Assembly: GCA_015680685.1 (NCBI GenBank)
Contig: MNCI01003306.1
Location: 924,387-988,386, forward strand
DNA: 64,000 bases
Origin: Gnetum montanum
Taxonomy: Eukaryota; Streptophyta; Gnetopsida; Gnetales; Gnetaceae
Direction of reading: 5' to 3'
The position numbers and the translations under genes were made by a program. Of the stretch, positions 36,901 through 47,930 are shown one piece after another. Positions within the stretch are counted from its first letter, which is position 1. Each line of letters starts with the position of its first letter. Below the pieces are notes generated by a model. It did not search any database and was not told the origin of the DNA. It worked only from the letters and a program-made list of their open reading frames with translations.

Positions 36901-37387
36901 ATGATGATGGCATGAGCAACTCCTCTATGTGCTTTAGGCTTATCACACAACATGCAGGATGGCTACAGGTAAGACCCTGTATAGTCTTGTATATGGATCT
37001 AAAGTAGTGTTACCTCTTGAATTGCAGGTCCCGTCACTTCGAATGATCCTTTCAAATATCATGAACAACACTCAAAATAATGAGTCAAGGATCATTGACC
37101 TTGAGTCTGTAGAGGAGGAGTGCACCCAAACACTTAACCACATTGAGTGGTACCAAGACAAGCAACAGTGGAAACATCATTGCAATTTGCATTAATAATT
37201 GATCAAAAAGGGGGACTTAGTCCTAAAGACCATTCGTGAACCCGTGAGCAAATTCTCAGCCAACTGGGAAGGCTCCTTTGCAGTTACAAAAGCATATGAG
37301 AATGGGGCATTCAAGCTAGTTGACATAGATGGCAACGAATTCCCAAATCCTGTCAATCATTTGTACCTAAAGCCATCTTGCACCTAA
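33971..37387 (+). pseudogene. pol of element B: RT, RNase H, second (archaeal-type) RNase H, integrase
   Basis: The frame opens after CTTGATCTTGGCAG (33952-33965), a likely splice acceptor. RT lies at about 34290-35010 with FMDGFLGCSQI, TPWGTFCYTMMPFELKNAG and active-site YVDD (34776-34787). The usual RNase H lies at about 35080-35490. A second RNase H follows (VAEYEGLL near 35790, then LAARELGI, GDSQLIINQ and NENTIANALSTLAL), the hallmark of Tat elements. The integrase zinc domain reads HKELCGGH then CDVCQCH. The core has TKYFTKW (K for D) and VTNN (N for D). A one-base loss near 36830 shifts the PQ-NGQAEVTNK block. The C-terminal part has WEGSFAVTKAY. Stops and frameshifts make it non-functional. 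Confidence 0.88.
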
Positions 37388-37417
37388 CATACAACGTCAT
37401 GCCAAATATAAAGCAAG

Positions 37418-38404
37418 GTAAGCACCATCTTCCGCTATGACATAAAACTAGCACAGATCATCCACTACGACGTGAAATTGGCATAGAATGTCTGCTATGA
37501 CATTAAACTGGCACAACATTTCTTTGGGCCATGACATAAAACTGGCACCCATAGATTGTCCTTGGGCCATGACATAAAACTAGCACCCGCAGCATGGTCT
37601 GCTATGACCTTAAACTGGCCATCCTCCATCCGCTATGACTTTAAACTAGCACAACGGTCTACTGGAACCTTAAACTAGCATAGCTCTATTTTCCCAGACC
37701 TTAAAATAGGACCACGGTCTACTAGGACTTTAAACTAGCACATCTAATGGTCTTCCAAAACCTAAAATTGGGTTCACAGTGTAACACCTCCCAACTCACA
37801 CATGTGAGCTTGTGAACAAGTGAGCATGCATATCTTCAAGCTTCCTAGGCAAGATGGGATGGGACATTGCAATTCCAGAATGAAGTTCACATCATCAAGA
37901 AAAATACCTTTAGGACACATGTAGTGTCGCCATTCCTAGCATCTTGTTGATCTTCCTGAGATGCCATATGGCATCTTGATGACCTTTCGGAGCTATTGCC
38001 GCCATCACCAATCATCTTGGAGCACCTTCTACTAGAATCCCAACACTATTGTGGCCCAGCCACAATGCTACCATCCTCCAACCCTTGCCATCATTAGAGT
38101 CTAAGAAATCATTCAACTATTAGGCTTCTCACCTTGTAGCTAGACATCCTGGCTATTTCCTTTGTTGGGGATTCCTGAGCACCCACATTACCGTTGCTCC
38201 TAGCCTCTTCAGTGCTCATTTCCAACATGGCTATTGAAGTTTTCCAGCTTGCCACCTTCAAAGCTGATACTAGCCTTCATGCTTTGGATATTACACATGT
38301 CAAACATAGCACTTGTTTCTTCAACAATGTCCCGAGAAAACAGGACTTCGCCCTCACCTCACATGCTCATTGTTTTTCTAGTTTTCTCTCTATTGTATTT
38401 GCAG
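37418..38404 (+). other. Intron-like segment with motif array in the 3' region of element B
   Basis: CAAG|GTAAGC at 37414-37423 is a strong donor and TATTGTATTTGCAG ending 38404 a strong acceptor. Element D has CAAG|GTAAAC and GTGTTTGTAG at the same places (57834-58306). Bases 37430-37780 hold about nine copies of GACATAAAACTGGCAC / CCTTAAACTAGCAC. The remainder holds no clear gene. Splicing is inferred. Confidence 0.55.
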
Positions 38405-39154
38405 GATAAAAGACAAGATGGCATTGTTCGAGAATACATTTCACCACCAGGACAAGGTGCTACATCATTCCAAAGTACCCAATCTAATCAACCTAGCTAC
38501 TTGAGAGTGCATACCCTACTATCCCTTCAGCCAACCTAACTTCCCTTCCTTATACTTACAGTTTTTGACATCTTCCTCCCAACCTTTTCCAATGTGTGTG
38601 AAACCCTTTTCTGTGCTCAACCACCAAGCCCATGGTGGATGTAATGTAGCTCGTCCTATGGGAAGCCTCTGTAGACTAGTCAAAGCCCCACATGGATGTA
38701 ACACAAACTCATCCTGGGGAGAAAACACTCGTCTTACAGTAATAACACAATTACCTTCGAATGAACATGGGTGTGTGATTTTTTCTCCCAAAAAAAAGAA
38801 TAAAAAGTGGTGATATAGCCAAGTTCCCAAGACAAATGGTACAGTTTCCTTGTAGTCATCTCAACTTTGGATCAACCACCTCTAAGCACTCCAATGAGAG
38901 GTCAAAATCCAAAGGGAGAAGCCACTCATGTGCACCAAATCCCCCATAAGAATTCTGACAAGGGATCACACTATGGCAACAACTCCCATGATAACGCATC
39001 CTACACCTTTCCTTTTCCCTAGTAGAATTTCCTCAAAATCGTCTCTTTCTCTATCATACTTAGCTTTCTCACCACTCCCAAGAATAGTAAAGCATTATCT
39101 AAGCAGGCACTCACGAACTGTATGATTGTCATGTTCAGCATAGTGTTTCATTTT
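38405..39154 (+). other. 3' untranslated region of element B
   Basis: No conserved frame is seen. Phrases such as CCCATGGTGGATGTAATGTA (38628-38647) and the AGCACTCCAAT and AAGCCACTCATG words recur in element D (58560-59000), so the region is family-specific untranslated sequence. Open stretches here and on the other strand are not conserved. Confidence 0.5.
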
Positions 39155-39207
39155 CTTTGTCGATGTCTCTTAGGCAAATACTCTAGACATCAACAAAGAG
39201 CAGTCAT
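39155..39207 (+). other. Polypurine tract hairpin of element B
   Basis: The left arm CTTTGTCGATGTCT (39155-39168) pairs with AGACATCAACAAAG (39185-39198) with one mismatch. The right arm runs into the purine-rich primer tract just before the LTR. Elements C and D have the same structure. Confidence 0.7.
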
Positions 39208-41401
39208 TGACACACCATCAATTTTGGGACTTTCATGATTCAACACAGTCCCGAAATTTGGGGAAGGATCTCTACAAGCGTGGTGTCACGCTAGATTGTG
39301 CAGACAACATGGCACCCTAGAAGTCCTAACGCCTACGAAGCCACTTCTGAGCCTACCTTCCACCCTCTACAACACAGTCAACATAGCACCCAATCATGAA
39401 GCCAATTTTCACGAATGAAGCATTGAGGATGGACCATACAATACAACAAGTTTTCTAATTATGGGACCTGCTATGCTGCACAACGTAGTAGGCCACGTGA
39501 TGACTAAAACCTTCTCAAGTGTCAAATCAGGCATGAAAGATGCAATTGGCAATGATTCAGTCCTCAAGGATACCAGCCCTACTTCATCTTTGGAATATGA
39601 TCAGCGTAACATGGAAAAAATATGGCAAATGTTGCAAAAGTTATCCCATTTTGGGTGCTACACTGTGCTACACTGCACATCACAGTAGGGTACCAACCAT
39701 AACATAATATTTCTTGAAGTCATGTTGACAGAGAAAATGCACTTGACCATTCTTCAATCCTTAAGGATGCTTACCTTAATCTACCCTTGAATTGTGATCG
39801 ATGTCACATAGGTAAATTTTGCAAAAGCCACCCCAACTTGGGTGCTACGCTATGCTATGCTACACAGCATAGCACAGTGTAGCAAGATGGCAGCACTAAG
39901 AAAGTCTTCTCTCACATTACTTTGACAAAAGAACTACATTTAGCCATGTTTCAACCTCCAGGACTGTCCATCCCACTCTGCTTTTAGAGTCTGATCAAAG
40001 TCTCTTGAAAAAGCATTGCAAATTAAGCTCAAATTCATGTTAGACTAGGTGCTACACTGTGCTACACTACACAGCATAGCAGATACATTAAGGTTAAAAG
40101 TGTCCCAAGGATGAAACCAGGAAGTCTCAGGCTCCTTTAACATGAAAAGTGTAAAGGCTGGTTGCTGAAATAGCTTGCCTTGCTAGGCCTCAAAGGGGTA
40201 TTTTTGGTTTTCAAGCAAGATTTGTCTCAAAGGTGGCTGCTACATTATGCTACGTTGTATAGCGTAGCATAGTGTAGCGAGTGGGTATTCATGCTACTAT
40301 GCTACTCTAAACAATGTAGATAGTGTAACACTTGAAAAGAAGCCACAGGACATCTCCGGAAGTTCTAGGACTCATCGTCGACAATCATTTCTACCCCAGC
40401 ATCTCCTTGATAGCTGAGATCAGCAGTTTTCCTTGCTTGTTGCATCCCTTGTTGAGTCCCAAAATTGTCTCTACCCTTGACCCTACTCATAAGAGAGGGG
40501 AAGACATAGTATCGAAGTGTAAGATTCACTTTACATTTTTCATAAGAATTTTTAATAGAAATATGGCAATCCCTTGGGTACATGTAGTTCGAATGATATG
40601 TCATAGCTCAGTACGTTTCACTTCTATCCTCATTCCATTCAGTGTAGCACCACACGTCAACATAGCACATCCACATTGGTGCCCTGTGGAACCCAAGACA
40701 TGTGATACCCAAGCCACATCTCTCTCCCACTCTTGGCTCTATCAATACCCTGGCAAACAACATTCTAGGTGTTGGATTTTGGCAATTGGCTTCTCACAAT
40801 AAGCTTCAATGAAGAGATTGGTGAATAGAAGGTTGATAATAGAAAATCCCAACAGTAGCACTTCCAGATCTCTCTTCAACCCAATGTAGCAGCTCTTAGT
40901 CCAGTAAGCACCGACTCATTGGTTCCTATCAGCACCACATCTGTAGCAGTCCAGGAGCTATGACCATATCATTCCATTACCAGTTGTTTCTATCAAGTAC
41001 TACATACCAGTTGTACACATTCATCATCCAAACAAATATCAGATCCCCCAATTTTGGGGTGGTGCATTCCCTCACCTAAACTCTCATTCTATTTTCACTA
41101 TAACATATATGTTGCATCTTTGTGTAAAATTTCACACTCATTTTCCTAGTTACATACTTTGATGTGTTTCTATTGTTGTGCGTCCCATGTTTTCTTTCAA
41201 TTTAACCTTAGCATGTTACATTTTCAAATTACTATTTTCATATAGTTAGTGTACACCACATAAGTCCCTGACTAATCAACCAGACTATTTAGGACACCCC
41301 ATTTCTATTTTCTCCGGCACAGCCCTAGCATAGATCCAAGGTTAGGCTATACACCCGATAACCTCTCGATGTTCCAGCCACCAACATTTTTAGGCATCAC
41401 A
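39208..41401 (+). repeat. 3' LTR of element B
   Basis: The LTR begins TGACACACCATCAATTTTGG and ends CATTTTTAGGCATCACA, followed by TTAAG (41402-41406), the target duplication. The TATA box is mutated (TATCAATA near 40740). It is alignable to 21328-23628 throughout, with many substitutions and indels. Confidence 0.92.
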
Positions 41402-41406
41402 TTAAG

Positions 41407-43200
41407 GTACCTAAAAAAATGGAAAGAATCTTCAAAGACTTAAATATATCTTTAGATGTTGAGAAGGTTTTTATGACCTATTCCATCTAAGGATAAAGGA
41501 AAGGAAAAAGTAGAAGAAGTATCATCTTCCCAAAAAGAAGACGAATCATCATCCTCTTCTTCTGAACAACTATCTATAGAATCTTCTATTGATCCTTCGT
41601 GCCCTTACACATCTATACAAACACAAGAACAATATTATTGTATGGGATGTGGTGCTTTACTTAAGATCAACATGAATGAAAGAAATTCATAATCACAATC
41701 AACACCACAATTTATATGCTGCAAGCCAAGAAAACATACGACACTCTAGCTGATATGATCCAACTCCAAATTTGGACAAATAATAGGATAGGATTAATAC
41801 TAGATTATAATTATAGGCACAACTCTATGCAAGAAAAAATAAAAGAACAAGTAGAACAAATCCACCAAATTTGGGTCCCCAAAGGTAAACACTCTAGTCC
41901 TTCAGAAAGTAGTAGCTCTAAAACTAAGACTAAAGACAAAGGTAAAGAAAGACTTCTTCCATTTTGAAGATCACTACCTCCTATCAAAATATCCCATAGG
42001 GCTAGATTTAGAGCAAAACAAAAGGCTGAAAAGGAATCCAAAAGTAAAGAAAAGGTCATTAACGCCAACACTAGAGTTCAAGGACCTATGATCACTTCTA
42101 ATCAAGAAGGATCCACAATTATTACAAAAGCCTTCCTTGACTGTGAAGAAAAACTCATGACTAAGAAAAATTTTGGTGGATGCACTAAAGATCCTATAGA
42201 TTTCTCAGAAATGCAAATTAGAAAATTGGATGATAAGGCTCCCACTTTCTCTATGGATAATAAAGATTTAAAAGGTTAACGAGATACTATAGATTCCCTA
42301 CACAGTTTTGTCATGATCTAAATAGTTTTAGAAAGGAAACACTCCATTGATGACATTTGGAATGATACCTTTAATTTTTGAGGTATCTTGAGAAGATGGT
42401 GGAACCATATACCTAATGATGTTTAAAGAAAAATCATGCATGCACCTACTGTCATATTTATCAATGCTATCATAAAAGAGTTTATCAGAGATAAACTTCA
42501 TACTAATAATCTTTATCATGATAGATTTTACAAAGCTAGGCTACATATAATCCAAGACCTTCATCAATTCCTTAATGATATGAAATAATAGTATTACTAG
42601 GGAAAACTTACCCATGAAGTAGGTGCAAAAAAACACTTGATAGGATGTCTCCCTCAATCATTCTATAATAAGTATTTTGCTGAACTTAAACATCAAGATT
42701 TAAATTTACAAGAAATGAGTTTTCAAGCCATTAGACAATTTATCACAAATGTGAATTGAGAAATCTATTATGATCAACAAGCATAAAAATAGGTTAAAGA
42801 TTTATGTAGGAAATTAGGCAAATCATTATGTTTAGAAATCTATCTAGAGGATAAGTTCCATAAGTCATCCTAGTGTTGTCCACAACAAGGGCATAAGAGA
42901 CGGTACTACCATCCACAACACTAGGAGATATCCTTATTGAGTTCTTTGATTATTACACTGATGGTAATATCAACACAAATCTTGAGTATATCTTAGATCT
43001 TGATTCTACTTTTTCCCGTGGAGGGGAGTTTGTAGACTTAGATGATTCCAATGTTGTTTTCTGTAAAATATGAATCACCACATATCGTTTTCAGGCAGAT
43101 GATCCCAAGGTAATAGACTAGGTCAAACCACTAAAGATGAATCTATGTCCCATAGATCTCATCAATCAAAGAGATGTCATAGGTCTAGAAAGACAAATCC
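41407..43200 (+). pseudogene. Viral capsid (coat protein) region
   Basis: Viral coding resumes after the target duplication. It shows a Lys/Ser-rich linker (41880-42060), a core with LHQFLND, LIGCLPQSFYNKYF (about 42640-42680) and a degenerate zinc knuckle with the run CCPQQGHKRRYYHP (42874-42915). There the last Cys of the CCHC pattern reads Y and the first is lost. An acidic stretch (EYILDLDS then GGEFVDLDDS) follows to ~43060. This order of core, basic patch and single CCHC is typical of caulimovirid coat proteins. Several stops and frame changes. Confidence 0.65.
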
Positions 43201-43640
43201 TGAAGATGACCCTACATATGTAAACATAAAAGAATAGATATTAGAATTAGAAAGTAAACTAAAAAAGACACTAGTAGACAATATACATAAATACATCTCT
43301 GTTCAGAAAAAGCTACAAGAAAAAAAAGAAGAATTAAGATCCCAAAAACATCATCTGAAATAAAGAGATATGTTTTTCCAAGAGGCCCAACTTCCATTAG
43401 ACATAGAAGACAAACTCAAGGAATTAGAAAAAGTAGAAAAATCCACTAATGAATCCTCTCCTGAGGCATCCTCTCCTGAGTTATCTCAACCTACTTCTCT
43501 AAAAAGGTAAGAATCTCCAAAACACCCAAACCTAAAACCATTTCTTTGAAGAACACATCAAATAAGGTAATTACAAGCCTTTATCCAATGGGCTACAAAT
43601 GAACTAGAATAACTATAGATAGAAGAAAATAATAAACAGA
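43200..43640 (+). pseudogene. Linker between capsid and protease of the viral polyprotein
   Basis: The stretch is Lys/Glu-rich with a likely coiled coil (about 43240-43370: runs of K, E and Q with heptad-like L/I). It has multiple stops. No domain was recognised. Confidence 0.4.
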
Positions 43641-44875
43641 GACAATAGTACAAAGAAGAAACAAAGGCTACCATGTATGTCCAACTAGTGAACAAAAATA
43701 TCCAAATAAAATCTTCTCTACCTATTTTCCCATTTTATATTAAATTTCCTCTTATAAAAAATAAATAGAGATATCACTGGCAAGATCAAGTGCCATACCA
43801 AGGCATTTTTTTAACCAAAAAGACAAAGTCTTTTGTCTCTTTCAACACATAGAAGAGACCAATAGATCATTAGGCTGAAATTCCAATCCAATCAACCCAA
43901 GGTAAAACTTTTCTCATAATTTTATATCAATCTAATATACCTTCTTATGATTTACTTCTTAAGACTAACAATTTGCAACACTTAGAACCTTATACTATAA
44001 CATCTAGACATATAGTTCTAGGTAATCAAAAATTTAATAACATAGAAAAATACATAAGTAGATTTCCCATTGAAAAACCTCAAAAACTAGGGAAAAAATG
44101 GATCATAAATCAAGTAGAAAAGTTAGACGATCAATTCCAACAATGTAAAAACAAATTATTAGAGTTAGCTAATAAAAATCCTACTTTCTTTCAATACAAA
44201 ATGGAACCCTAGTGCCATATCAAATTAAAAGAGAGCATAAAAATTAGTTCAAAAGCTCATCACATAGGTATGCCTCCAAATTTATGGAAAGAATGTGATG
44301 AAGAGATAAAACAACTTATAAACAAAGGTTTGATCTAACTAAGCGCAAGTATGTTTACCTATGTCGCTTTCTATGTTAATAAACATGCAAAATTAGGTAG
44401 AGGAAAGAAGCACTTAGTAGTTAATTACAAACCTTTGAATAATCTAATTAAACTAGTGGAGCATCCTATTCCAAATCAGGATAATCTCTTTTAAAGACTG
44501 TTACATACCTATGTCTATTCAAAATCTGAGTTAAAATCTTGGTTTTGGTATATACAAGTTTATCCTAAAGATCATTGGAAAATTCCTTTACTGTCACTAG
44601 AGGTCTATATGAATGGATTTTTTTACCTTTTGGGATGAAGACTACTCCTTCCATTTTTCAAAATTGCATGGATCATATTTTTTCACAATATCAATTCATT
44701 ATGGTTTATATAGATGATATTTTAATTATGAGTATAAATGTTAACCAAGATCTTGAGCATTTAAAGATATTTTATGATCTTATAGATAACCATGGTTTGG
44801 TTCTTTCACCAACACAAATGCAAATTGGTCAGGAAAAAATAAGATTTTTAGGATTAGAAATCTCACAAGGTTTTA
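43640..44875 (+). pseudogene. Viral protease remnant and reverse transcriptase, truncated
   Basis: The block SYDLLLKTNNLQHLEPYTIT (43947-44006) matches the C-terminal half of a caulimovirid aspartic protease; I could not find its DTG active site. RT follows with KHLVVNYKPLNNLIK (from 44410), HPIPNQDNLF, FTVTRGLYEWIFLPFGMK, FQNCMDHIFSQYQFIMVYID ending in YIDD (44709-44720), HGLVLS and FLGLEISQG (to 44872). The YIDD catalytic motif is intact; stops and a frame change precede it. The sequence breaks at ~44875, where element C starts; the RT thumb and connection are missing on both sides of C. Confidence 0.8.
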
Positions 44876-45560
44876 GGAGGCCAACCCATAAAACATTGGG
44901 GCATAGGGGTATTTATAGGGCTAGGGTTAACCCAAAATGTAGATCAAGCACCACATGGTAGTGTGATAGGTGGGACTATGAGAAAAAGTCAAAAAAAATC
45001 TCTAAGTTTGGAGGTGACCATAAAAGTTCAAAAATTTTCTAACTCTAGTTGCTACACTCACCCCTTCTTATGCATAGGACACGTAACTTAGCAGATAGAA
45101 AACATTTTGCAAAACTAGTGTTCCATGTTGACTATGCTCTAGAGCACAATAGGGGCAATGGGAGCATAGCATAACAGTTAGCAAACTTCTACAAAACTGG
45201 CCATTTATGTGTTGGCTATGCTTTCTACGCTCTAGAGCATAGCAGCTATAGTGCCAGGGCATAGCACAACACTTAGAAAAATTCTATAGATTTTGACCTT
45301 ATTTGAACACTTAGCCAAGATTATAGAAGATTGGCCATTGAAGTTGACTACACTCTACTGTAGTGGAGAGCATGGTCTCAGCACTTGGACAAATTTGTGA
45401 AAAGTGCCATCATTTTGACACTTAGAAAAATTTTGCAAATCTAGCAGTTGGAACTTACTACACTCAACACTTAGAAAAATTTGGGCAAAGTGCTACCATT
45501 TTGACACTTAGCCAAATTTGTAGTTGAGACACCAAGACCTGAAATTTTGTGCTATTTTAA
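44876..45560 (-). repeat. Truncated 3' LTR of element C
   Basis: It is homologous to 48730-49424. On the minus strand it starts after the PPT AACAAAGAGGGGACAT. It stops just past the TATA-like TATTTATA (44910-44917, plus-strand spelling), at the junction with viral RT. Confidence 0.75.
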
Positions 45561-45612
45561 TGTCCCCTCTTTGTTGATGTCTAGAGGAGTAGCCCGAGAG
45601 GCATCAACAAAG
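45561..45612 (-). other. Polypurine tract hairpin of element C
   Basis: In plus-strand spelling the arms are CTTTGTTGATGTC (45569-45581) and GGCATCAACAAAG (45600-45612). On the element strand the PPT reads AAAGAGGGGACAT. Confidence 0.65.
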
Positions 45613-45924
45613 AATTGTAAAACATCACAGCAAATGTGGCACCAACATCGCTTCTCAATACTAGATCGAGTGTCATTCCACCATGTTCAAGAGTGCTGTG
45701 GATAACGATGTGCTAGGGAAAAGTGTGTAGGAAATGTGCTAGGGAGATGAAATTCAAGTAGAGAAAATAAAATGCAAACAATGTATCTTGATGCAAGATG
45801 TGAAGTCAGCATGGCTAACGGTGACCATGGCATGAAGTGGCTTGCTCTTAAGTGTTGACTCCTCGTTGGGATGCTTATGAGAGAGGCAAAGTCGATCCAA
45901 GGCTAGGCTGATTGAGAAATTTCA

Positions 45925-47370
45925 ATGCTAGGGTTTCTATATGCCACGTAGGCTAGGTCATTACTAGCTTGTAATGCCTCTTCTATGCCCTTCATTTGGG
46001 CAAAGGCTTAGCTAAGAGACTTCAAGGCTAGGTAATATAGTTTGGACCTGATGAAGTCATTCACTACACCCTTGAATATGGCCAGTAGGTGTGTCTCTGC
46101 TAAGGATTCACACATTTCACTCAATGCAACATTCCAGCATTAGAGGAATTTTGGCACAAGCTCTAGGAGCCCCTACTTGACTTGCATGAGCTAGTCGAGG
46201 GTTGCTTCAAGCTTTAGGTTGTACCTAAAGTGTGTCAAAAACTGGCTTATGAGATCCTCTAAAGAAGAGATTGAGGCCTTAGGTAGTGCACGATACTAGT
46301 CTAAGGCCTTACCAATGAGTGACATGGGGAACATGTGCATGATGTCATGTGGCCAGGCTTGAAGGAGTAGGCACTCAGATCGAAATGTGCCAAGTATGCA
46401 TTGGGGTTCCCTTTACCATTATACTTGGTAAGTTGAGGCAATAGGACCCTAGTTGGGAGAGTCAAGGGTGGGACCGTAGGACTTATGGGGTCGTCTTGGT
46501 AAAAGTCCACCACCTTGACAGTTTCAAAGGATGCAACTTTGAGTTGGTTGGTCTCCTCTGTCAAACTTTGGATTAGCTGGAATGCCTGATCCAAACATGG
46601 GGATGTGTTGGTTGGTTGCATTGGCTGGGTTTGTGTTGGTCATATGGCGTAGGGTCGAATTTTTGGTTGCAGATTTTTTCAGCTTAATGTCAAAGTGGAT
46701 GTCAATTGCCAGTTTAACATCATAGTGAATGGTCATTACTAATTTAACATCATCGTGGATGGATGGTAACGGTGATCAAGGTGGACCACACATGAGTGGG
46801 TTGGATGGACATCGTGGGCATTGATGAAACAGGCAAGATGTAGGATGCTTGAATAGTATAGGGCTAGGAGGTAGCCCCTTTGTGAGCATAGGGTTGGGCA
46901 AATGCAACAATTATTTGCAAGGAAGGCTAAATTAGCATGGTCACCATCTTGGAGAGGATGGATGGACTGAACCAAGGAGGGATTGTACTAGGGAGTGATT
47001 GTTGAAAGATAGTGTAGAGGAGGCTCTCATGTTTAGAGTAGGCCTCAAACTCATCTTCTTCCTCCTATGAGGCTTCCTCGTAGGTTGTTCTTGCATCATG
47101 CTCATTTGCACAGATGAGTTGGGACAACAGCTGGTGGTAGGACTCCATGAGTGGAATTATGTCAAACAAGGAGGATTTGTACTCTCGTCCATCCTAGTGG
47201 ACTCATTCATAGTTTTGTTTTGCCTCCAGGTCAAGGTAATCCACTAGTAATCCTACTTGGATTTTGGCACAAACAAAATTCTATTGTTTGTGGCTTAGCG
47301 TAGCATGCTTTAGGTGGATCATGGTGTCAAATGTGTTAAACACTTACATGAAAGGTTGATCTGGATTCAT
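45925..47370 (-). pseudogene. gag of element C
   Basis: On the minus strand an ATG at 47370-47368 (ATGAATCCAGATCAACC) matches the gag start of element D at 53984. The Gag core shows ETVKVVDFYQDDPISP, TKYNGKGNPNAYLAHF and the block before YRN. The frame is then joined at ~45925 directly to sequence equal to the 3' untranslated region of element D (58900-59050): everything from the end of the gag core through pol is deleted. Stops and frameshifts present. Confidence 0.75.
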
Positions 47371-47399
47371 ATTCACAAATCAGGTTGTGAGAGTTGCTA

Positions 47400-47700
47400 T
47401 TTGTAGAAAAAGGCTAACTCTGAAAACTGCAGAAAAATGACTAACTTTGCCAATAGCAGAAAAATGGCTAGGTATAAAAATGTAGAAAACTGGCTAAGTG
47501 TAAAAATGCAAAAAAATGGCTAAGTATGGAAACTACAAAAAATTGACTAAGTGTAAAACTATAGAAAATTTAGCTAAGTATGAAACTACAAAAATTTGGC
47601 TAAGTGTGAAAATGTAGAAAAAAATGCTTAAGTATGAAAATGCAAAAAAAAAAATGCTAAGTGTGAAAGCTACTAAAAATGGCTAACTCTAGTGCTACAC
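47400..47700 (-). repeat. Leader tandem repeat of element C (~25-30-bp unit)
   Basis: About ten copies of a unit spelled on the plus strand as GAAAATGTAGAAAAATGGCT / AAGTATGAAAATGCAAAAAA occur between primer site and gag. Element D has the same array at 53620-53950. Confidence 0.75.
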
Positions 47701-47930
47701 TCACTACGCTAGAGCTGGCTACGCTCTCTACACTGAGAGCTAGCTACGCTCTCATGAGAACCTAGAATTTTAGTTAACTGGCAAATATACACTTTGGCTT
47801 TTGTCCAACAATGTTCCAGGGGAACTGACTACAGGGTCCAATCTACACCAACTAGTGGTGGAGAGAGTACGCATGACAACAATCAAAAAATGTAGAAGAA
47901 TGGCAAGGCCCTACTTCTAGAGCCAAAAAT

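Larger units (their letters stand above)
21328..41401 (+). mobile_element. Element B: 20-kb Tat-lineage Ty3/gypsy LTR retrotransposon inserted in the viral insert
   Basis: The element is bounded by TTAAG at 21323-21327 and again at 41402-41406, an exact 5-base target duplication. The LTRs run TG...CA. The order is 5' LTR, primer site, gag-protease (24171-27974), motif array, antisense gene (28485-~32110), simple-repeat zone, motif array, pol (33971-37387), 3' untranslated region with intron-like segment, PPT hairpin, 3' LTR. All reading frames carry stops. The two LTRs differ by many substitutions and indels, so the insertion is old, yet younger than the virus it interrupts. Confidence 0.92.

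Noticed and set aside
38194-38830. Overlapping open stretches in the 3' untranslated region of B
   Set aside because: Not conserved in D, which shares the surrounding sequence.
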